The notes: generated by a model not told the origin, from the letters alone. A stretch of 30,000 nt of DNA from Stramonita haemastoma (GCA_030674155.1 CM060320.1:19282369-19312368), one strand, 5' to 3'; counted from the stretch's first letter, positions 10,031 through 20,632 are shown. Translations and numbers: made by a program.

Positions 10031-10190
10031 TAATTCTGTAATTTGTAGCTCATCTGCAACTATAGTGGCTACTAGCATCCAGATAAAGCTGAAACCACGT
10101 CATGGGCTGCTTTTGCTCCTACGTTGATTGAGATGTCTGATTCGAGAAGATGGCCATTTAAATGATGAACGATTATTAACGGGATCATTA

Positions 10191-10248
<58 letters not shown>

Positions 10249-10249
10249 G

Positions 10250-10315
<66 letters not shown>

Positions 10316-10585
10316 CCGTAGTCTGGCGAACGTGGGGACATCCCTGAAGACTTGACAACCAGTTCCCTCCATTCCTCTCTGTTCTGCCTTTCTCAGAGTT
10401 TTGTTGAGTTCTAGGCCTGTCCACTCACTGATGTTGTCCTCCCATCTCTTCCTTGGTCTGCCTCTTTAATCTTCCTCCCTGGACAGTGCCTTGCAGTAGT
10501 GTTTTTACAAGTCCTTTTGATCTTGTAACATGCCCATACCATTTAAGTTTACACTTCTTTACGATTGTTAGAAGATTTTCGTAGG
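10191..10585 (-). pseudogene. LINE reverse-transcriptase ORF, C-terminal remnant, with (GATA)n 3' tail
   Basis: On the minus strand, a decayed non-LTR retrotransposon ORF2 C-terminus is readable across three frames. The first part contains KLKWYGHVTRS and LLQGTVQGG, the second WEDNISEWTGLELNKTLRKA, and the third REEWRELVVKSSG...RSPDYG. This arrangement (WYGHV, then LQGTV.GGR, WEDNI.EWTGL, .EEWR.LV.KSS) is the usual end of one family of invertebrate LINE polymerases. At least two frameshifts break it. The coding part passes directly into a (GATA)n array (10191-10316), which supplies the first in-frame stop. The 5' side is cut off at 10585, where a SINE-A head begins. It is a dead copy, truncated to about 90 codons. 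Confidence 0.82.
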
Positions 10586-10660
10586 GGTAACCAAGCTCAA
10601 TGCTGCTTAACCTCAGCTTGGGGAAAGCGAGCGTTCTGACCACTGAGCTATCCCGTCTGG
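10586..10660 (-). mobile_element. SINE-A copy 5: head only, fused to the LINE 3' end
   Basis: Minus-strand tRNA-like head (GACGGGATAGCTCAGTGG, ending near 10657) plus the start of the 5S-like part (…GAGCTTGGTTACC). It stops there and continues directly as LINE sequence. The 3' body and tail are missing. Target-primed reverse transcription normally removes 5' ends, so a 3'-truncated SINE joined to a LINE 3' end suggests a template switch during retrotransposition. Confidence 0.8.
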
Positions 10661-10663
10661 ATG

Positions 10664-11187
10664 TAGCAGATACACATATAACAATGCCAGCAGCACGCCT
10701 CTCTGATTTACCCACTTTTCATGTATGAGACTTACAATTTATTACTAAAGGAATTCAAAGAATCAAATAAATTTATTGGAGAAAGACATCGATAACATTT
10801 CTAACAAACATGTTATAAATACTTATAACCTAAAACATAAAGTTTCTCAATTCCCCTCCTTACAGCATGACAAAGTTCAGACAAATTATTTCACTCATTT
10901 ATCGACTAAAGCTAAACGCATTAAAAACGAAAGTTGTAACAGGCGTGACATGTTGTTGGGGTTAAAAACTGTCAAGTCTTCATTTAATTATTGAATGCCA
11001 ATCCTTAGAATCGTTTACCCCGATATTCTTGATTGTGTTTTTTTTTATAAAATATTTTCAGTGACTTTTTATTAATGTTCAAAAGTTGTAAATGTTTGCT
11101 TCAAAGGCCTGTTGCCCATTGGCTTTAGGTTAGCAGTTAGCCTTTTTGCTGTTCTAATGTCACTGCGTTTTGACCTATGATAATTCC

Positions 11188-11188
<1 letters not shown>
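10664..11188. other. AT-rich stretch; one unassigned small open frame
   Basis: No repeat family is seen. A 72-codon plus-strand frame (10776-10994) is mildly basic and not low-complexity, with no homology I can name. A pyrimidine tract followed by AG at about 10853-10864 resembles a splice acceptor within it. There is no partner exon, so it is not called as a gene. Confidence 0.35.
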
Positions 11189-11190
<2 letters not shown>

Positions 11191-11247
<57 letters not shown>

Positions 11248-11271
11248 ACACACACACACACACCACACGTG
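11191..11271. repeat. (CA)n microsatellite
   Basis: CA run with two single-base deletions. A G run (11369-11381) follows about 100 bp later. Confidence 0.96.
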
Positions 11272-11490
11272 AGTGCACGTGTGCTTTACTCAAGATTATC
11301 CTTTTTCCTTTGTTCTATTTTATATAGCCTACATAGTTCAGGGAGTTTCTCATGGTTAGATCTGGGAGGGGGGGGGGGGGGTTTGGTATAATTCATTCAA
11401 CTTAACAAACACACTTATATTCACTTCCATCTCCTCATCTCCATTTTCTGTTTAAAATTACTTTTAGTGGATAGACGTTAAATCGAAGCA

Positions 11491-11677
<187 letters not shown>

Positions 11678-11705
11678 AAGAGGCAGCAGCAGCAGCTGCA
11701 GCAGT

Positions 11706-12234
11706 GGTGAGTACATCAGTGGCCGGCGCCCTGTTATTACAGCAAAGGCCACAACAGGCCGCCACAACACTGACAGACAACTCGTCCCACCCCAACACCC
11801 TCTCTTTCTTCTACTACCCCCTGCCACTCCCAACAATGACTACTGTCTACTGACGACACCCCTAGTCACCTTCACTGGCCACCATCGCCCTTTCCTTCCC
11901 ATATTAGCGATGGTTAGACCACAGCAGTGCCGTGTTGGGGAGGGGGAGATGCTCTTCTTTTTGTCAATTACAGTACTACATCTGCATGTCCCCTCACTTA
12001 TCTCGACTAACGCTACTCGAAAACTGAAGAACTCTGGCCTGGGACTAGAGTTTGGAAGGTAAAACTATCTAGTCCTCATTTTCTGCCACTCTTTTTTTTA
12101 CTATCACCTGTTGCAGGCAATGAATACTTGCCCTAGGAAGCCTACATCTAACAACATCCAATACACAAGACTTTTAAAATCAAAATGTGTCCTGAAGCTG
12201 GTTCACAGTAGCTCAGGTAAGCTTTTCTCAGCTT
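11706..12234. other. Stretch without recognised gene
   Basis: C-rich on the left, mixed on the right. No repeat family and no convincing frame. Confidence 0.4.
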
Positions 12235-12245
12235 TAGATAGGCTG

Positions 12246-12546
12246 TTAATATAAAGGTAATGGTGTCCCATAACCTATGTGGTCATAGGGGAGCGAGGCA
12301 TCAGAGACAGCTTCTGTAGGGCCAGCATGTTGACAGCGGCGCCCATCTCCTCTCCCTCGCTGCATAACCTTCCCTGACCTTAAAGAGGGCAGGTACCCAT
12401 TTACAGCTGGGTGGACTGGGAGACTGTACTGCAGCCAAGGTGCGCAAACGATCACCCATCCAATTGGTAACCACGCTGGATGTTGCATAAGGTTAGCTTT
12501 GGGAAAGCCAGGGCTTTGACCACTGAGCTATCCTGTACCTTTACCA
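12246..12546 (-). mobile_element. SINE-A copy 6, complete, with perfect 11-bp TSD
   Basis: Minus-strand head (…ACAGGATAGCTCAGTGG, ending near 12536), 5S-like part with ATTGGATGGGTGATCG (about 12447-12462), body, and a 3' end with TTACCTTT. The TSD TAGATAGGCTG occurs perfectly at 12235-12245 and 12547-12557. Unusually, the head end also carries TACCTTTACCA before the TSD, so a GGTAAA-type motif sits at both ends in inverted orientation. Confidence 0.9.
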
Positions 12547-12591
12547 TAGATAGGCTGAGTATACACCCGAGGTTTGACTAACGCGCTAGGT

Positions 12592-12815
12592 TATAAGCTG
12601 ATCAGCCAAGATAAACCATGGTCTCGTATGCAGCATATAGAGTACACAAGGAACTCATGACCACAAGGCAATTGTCCCTGGCAAAAATCTGTAGAAAAAG
12701 CCACCCTATAGAAAAGCCAAAAATATCCCAGACAGGAAAATAGGTACTCACTGCACTTGTGGCCACAAGCTCTCTGTGCAGTTACTCAGAGCGATCTGCT
12801 GTGAAAGTGATTTGC
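12592..12815 (+). mobile_element. SINE-C fragment, diverged
   Basis: Plus-strand SINE-C without its head. The diverged core is near 12607-12640. Then comes CAATTGTCCCTGGCAAAAAT, then CTGTAGAAAAAGCCACC, then a weak 3' end. The 3' end passes into the (AATAC)n-like array at 12815-13060. Confidence 0.65.
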
Positions 12816-13060
12816 AATGCAATACACTACAATACAAAACAAAACGACACAATAGCATACAAGCAATACAGGATATTATACAATACAATGCAATACAGTG
12901 CAAACAACATAATACACAACACAAAATAATACACCACAGTACACGATAAGACAACACAAAAAACACACTACAAAACAAGACAATACAACACGGTGCAAAA
13001 ATACTAACCAATACAATACAAATCAACACATTACACACGACACGAACACTACGCTACACT
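12815..13060 (+). repeat. Degenerate (AATAC)n array, expanded SINE-C tail
   Basis: Pentamer AATAC/ACAAT units with many variants, about 245 bp. It starts exactly at the SINE-C 3' end. The same pentamer is the tail of the other SINE-C copies, so I read it as an expanded tail. Confidence 0.75.
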
Positions 13061-13245
13061 ACATAAGAAGTATCCAGCGTTGCCTAACATGGCTCTAACA
13101 GTCCCCAATGCCTCCATTCTCTCCTTTTGTTCTCTTTGTTTTCTTTTTCTTTCTCTTTTCCGTCTGCTTCGCCGCATATATCATTACCTTTTTTTTCGTC
13201 ATGCCTCGCGCAACTAAACTCCATCGGGGGTACCCTTTCTACCCT

Positions 13246-13345
13246 GTCTGTCTGTCTGTCTGCCTGCCTGCCTCTGTCTGTCTGTCTGTCTGTGTGTGGT
13301 GTGGTGTGTGTGTGTGTGTTGTGTGTGTGTGTGTTGTGTTGTGTT

Positions 13346-13408
<63 letters not shown>

Positions 13409-13430
13409 CTCTCTCCTCTCTCGTCTGTTT
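13246..13430. repeat. Compound (GTCT)n (GT)n (TC)n array
   Basis: GTCT units, then GT/TGTTG, then TC with interruptions. On the purine strand (GA)n again precedes (GACA)n, with CA between. Confidence 0.92.
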
Positions 13431-14380
<950 letters not shown>

Positions 14381-14628
14381 TTAATGGGTGTAGTTTTAAA
14401 AAGAAAAAAAGGAGAAAAAAGAAGAGGCTGGGCATAAAGTATGATTTGTCCAGTACTTTACTGTAGCAAGCCTTTCCCTAAGACCCTGTGAAGGTCACCC
14501 CTGTTACCACGCAACGCAGTGATGACCACGCGCGGCACGGCAGCTCAGTGAGCCAGGGAATAGATCTGTCACAGCTCTTGAAAGATGGCCTTGGTTCCAG
14601 CACTTCTGATTTCCATGACTGCTGTCCT

Positions 14629-14765
14629 CCACTTTTGCTGCTGTTGCTTCCGTTGCTGCTACTGCGGCTGCTGATGCTGTTGCTATAGCTTCTGTTGTTG
14701 CTGCTGCTGCTACTTGCTGCAGCTTGTGTTGCTGCTGCGGTTGCGAATGTTGATGCTGCTACTAA
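14629..14765. repeat. Interrupted (TGC/TTG)n triplet tract
   Basis: CTG/TTG triplets with many substitutions over about 135 bp. The flanking 14395-14628 has no recognised feature. The open frame is a leucine or alanine/serine-rich translation of the repeat. Confidence 0.75.
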
Positions 14766-14866
14766 TGATAATGGCAATGGTGATAATGGTGATTTTGTAT
14801 CAACCTGTTCCCAGTGGTGCCTAGTAGCTTGGTTATTACAGTATTAGCAATCCTACTACTGCAGAA

Positions 14867-15164
14867 GGGGACGGGATTGCTCAGTCGTTAGAGCGCTCGC
14901 TCTCTCCCAGTCAAGTTTAAGCAACATCGATCGTAGTTACCAATTGGATGGGTGACCGTTTGAGCGCCTTGGCGTCAGTACAATCCCCCAGCCCACCCAT
15001 CTGTAAATGGGTACCTGCACTCTAGGGTTAGGGAAGGTTATGCAGCGAGGGAGAGGAGATGGGCGCGCCCTCAATATGCTGGCCCCTAGAGAAGCTGAGG
15101 TCTCTGATGCCTCGCTCCCCTACGACCCGCATAGGTTGTGGGACACATTTACCTTTACCTTTTT
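14867..15164 (+). mobile_element. SINE-A copy 7, complete; clearest 5S-like segment
   Basis: Head GGGGACGGGATTGCTCAGTC at 14867. The 5S-like segment runs 14913-14959. It reads TTTAAGCAACATCGATCG, then GTTACCAATTGGATGGGTG, then ACCG. By eye about 36 of 46 positions match an invertebrate 5S rRNA gene over box A, the intermediate element and box C. Body and (CTTTAC)n tail follow to 15164. Flanks share only ACTGC, so the TSD is uncertain. Confidence 0.88.
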
Positions 15165-15391
15165 CACTGCTGCTATGAATCTGAGTTAATTACACTATGT
15201 GCTTTGTGTTTTTCTGATTTCATTACTGCAGTGTTTTTGTTTGTTGTTGTTGTTGTTGTTGTTTTTAAAGAGACAGATGAATTATGTATAATGCAAATTA
15301 CTGGTTCAGTCTTACTGTGTGTCTCTGTCTGCTTCTGTCTCTGCCTGTCTGTCTTTGTCTCTGTCTCTATCAATGCCAGTCTCGGTCTTGG
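15165..15391. other. Stretch without recognised gene
   Basis: Contains a short (TTG)n run (15243-15262) and TGTCTCTG units. Otherwise nothing recognised. Confidence 0.4.
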
Positions 15392-15511
<120 letters not shown>

Positions 15512-15669
15512 CCCTTTTTCGCTTTGTATTATTTTGTTTGTTCTTTGTGTTAACGTTTCTCTTGTTTTAAAGGATTTTCAACCATCCTTACGTGTACGTA
15601 ACTCATGCCGATATCAAGACACATACAAAGTTATGCAGACGCTGATTTCGGATCTACGCCTAAAAAGCC

Positions 15670-15815
15670 GAGTGGGTAAAACAACAGAGTTTAAATCCCA
15701 GTAGTTCTGAGGCCGCAGATCGTAGGTTCTAATCTCGACTGCATATGGCTGTTTGGAAGTGAGGACTTTCCTGATCTCCCAGATCAATATTCCTGCAGAA
15801 CTGTCAGTGCCATTC
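15670..15815 (+). mobile_element. Probable tRNA-derived SINE fragment (SINE-E)
   Basis: A B-box-like AGGTTCTAATCTC (about 15724-15736) is followed by a segment with AAGTGAGGACTTTCCTGATC, then TCCCAGATCAA. That layout is typical of tRNA-headed SINEs. Only one copy is in the window, so the family call is tentative. Confidence 0.45.
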
Positions 15816-16068
15816 TCCTCTTTATTTATAACTCTATGAGTGTAAAAGACAAAGTATGGGGGTCGAGCTTACCCATTTAATGACAGCTTTGGGGGCTTTT
15901 AAGAACACAAATTGCTATCTCAAGTACCGCGTATTTACTGACACACCAGGTGACTCAGTGCAAAGACTAATGTCAGACGAAACTAATAGGCGCAGACTGA
16001 GATTTTGTGTTGGTGGTGTGAACAGAAAATACAAATAAAGCTGATGGCAACAGTTCTCCAAAGGAAGT
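15816..16068. other. Stretch without recognised gene
   Basis: Mixed composition and no repeat family. A 60-codon frame is not recognisable. Confidence 0.4.
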
Positions 16069-16168
16069 CTGGGGGCAGAAGGGAAAGAAGCAGAGTACCA
16101 ACATCCCTGAGATCAGTGGTCTGGTAGAAGGGAAAGAAGCAGACCATTGACATCCCTGAGATCAGTAG
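16069..16168 (+). repeat. Imperfect tandem duplication, about 50-bp unit x2
   Basis: Units at 16069-16119 and 16120-16168 share GAAGGGAAAGAAGCAGA and CATCCCTGAGATCAGT in the same order, with a short diverged centre. No function is evident. Confidence 0.8.
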
Positions 16169-17096
16169 TGAAAGAGGGCTACAGGAGATTGAAGGAAAAG
16201 TAGAGACAGAGAGAAAATTAATGGCGAATGCTGGTGGCATTATGTACAGTTTCTACCGTCGACAGCGGCTACGGGGACAGGTGACAGTTGTGGTCATGGA
16301 CAACATTAATTTGTTGGTATGGCAAGAGCTTGTCATGGATGAGGATAGTCTCAACATTAATTTTCATAAGATATAAACATGTAGCACTTCAGGCCTTCTC
16401 CCTTTACTTACACCGATAGCTATTAACGCTTTTGGCCCGGGAAGCCATTGATGTCCTATAATAAAGGTACATGGGGTTTACTACATATATGCAGTGACGT
16501 AAACTCTTCAGGAAAACTGAAAACGGAACTGTTTTTGTTGTTGTTTTGTTTTGGGTGGATTTTTGTTGGGTTTTTTGTTGTTGTTTTTTTTGTTCCTTGG
16601 CTAGAGTCCGAGGTTCAGCAGTAGTGAGATTCTGTGTATGCGACCGTTTTTGCGGCCCAAGTTGATGTTTTGAAGTTGGTGTTTGAATCTTTGAGGATTT
16701 TTTGTTTGTTTACTTAGCTCTTGTAGCACATACACATTTGCAGATCAAATGAGCTACATGTAATTGCCAGTGCCTAATTACCTGCCTCCTCAAAATGTCC
16801 GCCGTCTCCATGACTTCTCTTCCTCCATGCCAGCCGCCCTCCTGTCCAACACCCCCCATCCCCCCATCTTTCCTCCATGCTCCACCCCCCTCCTCCAGCC
16901 TCCTGCTGGGGTCTCGCACCTTGGCCAGACCTATCACTTCCACTCCGCTGCTCACCTGACTGCTTCTTCAGCGGTGTCCCTTTCCAAAAACACCCCCCTC
17001 CTCCTTTAAAAAACGACTTGTTGTTTTGTTTTGTTTGGTTTGTTTTCTTTTTGTTTTTATATTGCTCGTCTTTGTTTCAAAGCTGAACATACAGAT
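16169..17096. other. Stretch without recognised gene
   Basis: Mixed DNA with T/G-rich runs (16533-16590) and a C-rich block (16840-16905). Two 81-codon frames in opposite strands overlap the C-rich block and look compositional. Confidence 0.45.
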
Positions 17097-17441
17097 GGAT
17101 CGGTGGTCTGGAGGTAACGCGCCTGCCTAGAAAGCGAAAAGTCCGGGTAGGAGTGTGTGGAGGTTTGAATCCCGTTTGGCCCAAAACTTTCCCCCCATCT
17201 TTTAGACCATGAGTGGTGGTAGGGGTGCTACTCTTCCGGATGAGACGATAAACCGATGTCCCGTGTGTTACACATAATGATTTAGCGTACGTAAAAGAAC
17301 CCACGGCAACGAAAGGTTGTCCCTGTCAAAATTCTGTAGAAAAAAGCCACTCTGATGGGAAATAAATATAGCTGCAGACAGGAAAAAGAAAAACATAATA
17401 GGTGGCGCTGTACTTGTAGCGACGAAGAATAAATCTAATCT
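17097..17441 (+). mobile_element. SINE-C, near full length
   Basis: tRNA-like head from 17097 with an A box TGGTCTGGAGG (17104-17114) and a B box GGTTTGAATCCC (17162-17173). The core shared with SINE-B follows, CTTCCGGATGAGACGATAAA then CCGATGTCCCGTGTG (17233-17267), then ACGTAAAAGAACCCACGGC, then GTCCCTGTCAAAATTCTGTA, then GGTGGCGCTGTA near the 3' end. No clear tail repeat is present here, so the 3' end is probably truncated. This is the reference copy used for the other SINE-C fragments. Confidence 0.82.
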
Positions 17442-17672
17442 CTTTTGGATTTAATAATAGTTGTCGTCTGTCTATCACCTTTATAAAGGAATCGTGGACA
17501 TCCAGAAGACCAAGCAATTAGGCAGTCATTGGTCAGAGTTGAATGAGTGTGCATCATCTGCTTCAGAGGTGATGTAGTGATACTCATTTTCATTACTGCG
17601 AAGTCACATTCCTTGAAAACAGAGCTCTTGATTTCATATCGTAGTTTGCACAGGAAATACAGTATAAAGAAG
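17442..17672. other. Stretch without recognised gene
   Basis: No repeat family or coding signal recognised. Confidence 0.4.
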
Positions 17673-17943
17673 TGGAAGAAGGTGAAAACGAGGATTCACC
17701 TTCACCTTCTGCTATAGTCTGGCCAAGCGTAGGGGCTACACTGAAGATTTCGCAACAGCTTCTTCCACTCCTTGCAGTTTTCAGCTTTCCGTAGTATGTC
17801 TTCCACTCGAGGCCAGTCCACTCTCTGATGTTGTTTTCCCATTGTTTTATCTGTTTGCTCTTCATCTGCCTCCTTTTATTGTTCCCTGTAGAACAGTCTT
17901 GGCCAGTCCAGATTTTCGTTTGATGCTCCCGTATCACTTAAGT
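17673..17943 (-). pseudogene. LINE reverse-transcriptase ORF, C-terminal remnant
   Basis: Same LINE family as at 10191-10585, readable in three minus-strand frames. The first has KSGLAKTVLQGTIKGGR, the second WENNIREWTGLE, and the third EDILRKAENCKEWKKLLRNL then ..PDYSRR and a TGA stop. Two frameshifts and a stop in the 5' part (KLK*YGS) break it. Just after the stop the DNA forms a perfect 9-bp hairpin, GAAGGTGAA (17678-17686) and TTCACCTTC (17695-17703), possibly in the LINE 3' UTR. Only about 85 codons remain, and no tail repeat like the (GATA)n of the other copy is present. Confidence 0.82.
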
Positions 17944-19239
17944 TTCCTAAAAACAAAAGAAAATAAAAGGTAGAAGAAGGAGAGGAGGAGAAACTGGGAA
18001 GAAAAAAGGACAAAGACAGAGGGGCAGTGATGATATGAAATGACGTCGATGAGGACTAACATTGATAATAAATGATGATAAAAGTAATAGGGATAAGGAT
18101 AGCAATGATGAAATTCATGAACAACAGCAAGGGTAACAACAAGGACAGCAGCAGCAACAACAACAACAAAAATAACAAACGATAAAATATGTAAATAAAA
18201 ACAGATCTGTCTTTCATTCTTTCCGTGTTATACCATGAATTAGGAATGTTGTAATAAGAGGCTGCTTTCAACATAAAAGACCCAAAATAAAGCACAAGAG
18301 CTATCCTGATTAAAAGACCCAAACATCCAAACATAACTCCGAAATCTCTGGCTTGGTGTTCGTTGGTTGCAGGTGGGACTAAACTAAACTATGGGTTTGA
18401 CATGACGTTCTTTCCCTTGCTGTGCTATTGTTGACTTAAGAGTTTTGTCATCATGTAATGAGTAACAGTTCTTTAAGTGATCGACAATGACTCTCTGACT
18501 AGGAGGCTTGACTTGCACAGTCCTTATGTGCTGCAGTCCAGGGGGCTAGTTGGCCTTTGGAGAACATATCCAACGCTGACCGTCCTTACGCCCTCTTGGC
18601 CGAGAAAGTGGGGATATACTGTAGGCAAGGCATCTTCACTATAATCAAATTTCTGCCCAGTTCCGAAACAGCAGCTGCCTCCTCTGCAGTGGAGGAGGTC
18701 ATCATCGAACATGACGGACAAACAAACAAGCCAACTGTCTGAGGTCTTAAATTTTGTTTAGAAATGCGAGGACCAAAACTGGAGACAGGTAGCCTTTCTT
18801 TTGCCCCCAACACCGGCTGCCACGACTGTTGACGGGCTCTCTCTCACCAATGGGTTGACAAGCCATATCAAATTGTCGCCCGGCCAATAATGACACCGGC
18901 GGGAAGCCGACCTCGCTAAACACACAACGAGAAAATCACTGCCTTCGCTGCGTGTCGTCTGCTTAGATGTGAAGAGGAGAGGAGGGTGCGGACTTGGCAG
19001 ACTGATCGGGCTACTTTGTCCTAATTGCTTTTATTTGTGTTGAGATTGCTGTCGAGATGGTTGCGAATTACTTGCGTTTCCGATAGCCTTTACACCCCCT
19101 GTAGTCGTTCCAGTCTAGAGGGCTTTTTGTCTTTTTTCTTTTACCTCCTGCTTCTGATGCCTCACTGTCCTGAGGTTTGGGTCTTAGGTAGGCTAAGGCA
19201 CAGATTATCGTCTGCAGTCCTGCCCTGATTGTTTTATAC
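17944..19239. other. Longest quiet stretch; no gene recognised
   Basis: About 1.3 kb with few microsatellites and none of the SINE families. A block near 18825-18960 is less AT-rich and has two CCAAT motifs, ACCAATGGG (about 18846-18854) and GGCCAATAATG (about 18882-18892). The 61-codon plus frame at 18557-18742 and a 65-codon minus frame overlap each other, and neither is recognisable. It is the most plausible place in the window for non-repeat function, but I cannot name one. Confidence 0.35.
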
Positions 19240-19680
19240 TGTGCTGCACTGTTGTGTAATGTACTAGTCTATATTGTGGTTGTGTACTGCGTTGATTCTG
19301 TTGTAAACTCCACTTGCGTTTGGTTACATAGTATACTATACAGCATTGTACTGTATTGCATTGTACTGTACTGGGTGAACCCAGCTGGGTGAACTGGGTA
19401 ACTGTGCTGAAGCCAAGGCACGCAAACAGTAACCCATCCTTGGTAACCACGCTCGATGCTGCTATTGTATTGAAGTGCAGTGTATTGTACTGTATTCATA
19501 TACAGTTGTATAATAATGTATACTTATTGATTATTATTTTTATTCCATTGTATTGTGTTGTATAGTATCGTATCTTATTGTACTACATTGGGCTGTATTG
19601 TATTACGGTGCATCACAGCGCCATACTGTATTGTCATGTATTGTCATGCATTGTATGTCTTGTATTGTATTGCCCCTTTA
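19240..19680. repeat. Degenerate (TTGTA)n array
   Basis: TTGTA/TTGTACTGTA units on the plus strand ((AATAC)n on minus), densest at 19326-19376 and 19464-19680, with a SINE-A fragment embedded. The composition matches SINE-C tails. A SINE-C body beside it could not be confirmed. Confidence 0.6.
19386..19463 (-). mobile_element. SINE-A copy 8, internal fragment with only the 5S-like part and adjacent body
   Basis: On the minus strand the fragment starts at GCAGCATCGAGCGTGGTTAC, runs through a 5S-like GATGGGTTACTG and CCTTGGCTTCAGCACAG, and stops after the ACCCAGTTCACCCAGCTGG-like segment. The tRNA head is absent, so the copy begins at the 5S-like domain. Confidence 0.75.
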
Positions 19681-19740
19681 TTGTCTTGAACTTCAGTTGC
19701 ATGAACAGACGGTAACCCTCACCATTAGAGTAGGAGAAAG

Positions 19741-19885
19741 CAAAGGTGTCCCATAACCTATGTGGTCGTAGGGGAGTGAGGCATCAAAGACCTCATTTCG
19801 CAGGGCCCATCATATTGAGGGCGGCGCCCATCTCTCCTCTCTCTCTTCTCTCCTTCTCTCTCTCTCTCTCTCCTCTCCTCTCTCT

Positions 19886-19946
<61 letters not shown>

Positions 19947-20126
19947 GCTTTCCTCCCCTGGACTCTGAAGAGGGAAGGTACCCATTCACAACTGGGTGAA
20001 CTGGGGGACTGTGCTGAAGCCAAGCCACGCAAACAGTAACCCATCCACTTGGTAACCACGCTCGATGCTGCATCACTTAGCTTGGGGAAAGCGAGTGCTC
20101 TGAGCACTGAGCTATCCCGTCCCCAT
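19741..20126 (-). mobile_element. SINE-A copy 9, complete, carrying an internal (TC)n expansion
   Basis: Minus-strand head GGGGACGGGATAGCTCAGTG (ending 20124), 5S-like part (about 20030-20075), body, and tail side at 19741. The body normally contains a short CTCCTCTCCCTCGC stretch (plus-strand reading). Here that site is expanded into about 110 bp of TC/TCC repeat (19834-19947), after which the normal body resumes (GGGAAGGTACCCATTCACA). Possible TSD: CATTAGAGT (19723-19731) and CATTATAGT (20127-20135), 8 of 9. Confidence 0.87.
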
Positions 20127-20135
20127 CATTATAGT

Positions 20136-20511
20136 GCATGTCTTAAACCAGAAAATACTCTTTTCCGAAAGTAGCCCTTTTCAAATATGAAAAATAAAAA
20201 GAATTGAGACCTGAATCGAAAGTTGTTTTTCAAATCGACTACAACTACGCACAATTTACGGCTCAGTCATGCTACTTTGTATCAGTAAAACCTGGGATGA
20301 AAAGTAAGTGGGATGATAGATTCGAGAGACAGGACAGAGGAAAAGAGATAGCAATAGAGACTGAAGGAAAAAAAGCAGAGAGGGAGGGTGTAGACCAAAC
20401 GGTTTTCTACTTCATAAAGGACACAATGGCAAAAAAAAAAAGGAAAGACAAAAAACAAAACATTCACCCAACAAATAGAAATGAAATAACGAAGCAAAAA
20501 CAAATCCCCCA

Positions 20512-20515
<4 letters not shown>
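20136..20515. other. Stretch without recognised gene
   Basis: A-rich DNA. The 172-codon frame from 20204 runs into the (GA)n(GACA)n array and is compositional beyond that. Its first about 100 codons are Lys-rich and not recognisable. Confidence 0.4.
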
Positions 20516-20574
<59 letters not shown>

Positions 20575-20577
20575 AGA

Positions 20578-20632
<55 letters not shown>

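Noticed and set aside
10776..10994. 72-codon plus-strand frame with an acceptor-like site
   Set aside because: Not low-complexity, but it has no homology I can name and no second exon, so it is left as part of an unassigned stretch.
14913..14959. 5S rRNA gene
   Set aside because: Only the internal promoter half is present, diverged, and embedded in a repeated SINE with a tRNA head and unique body.
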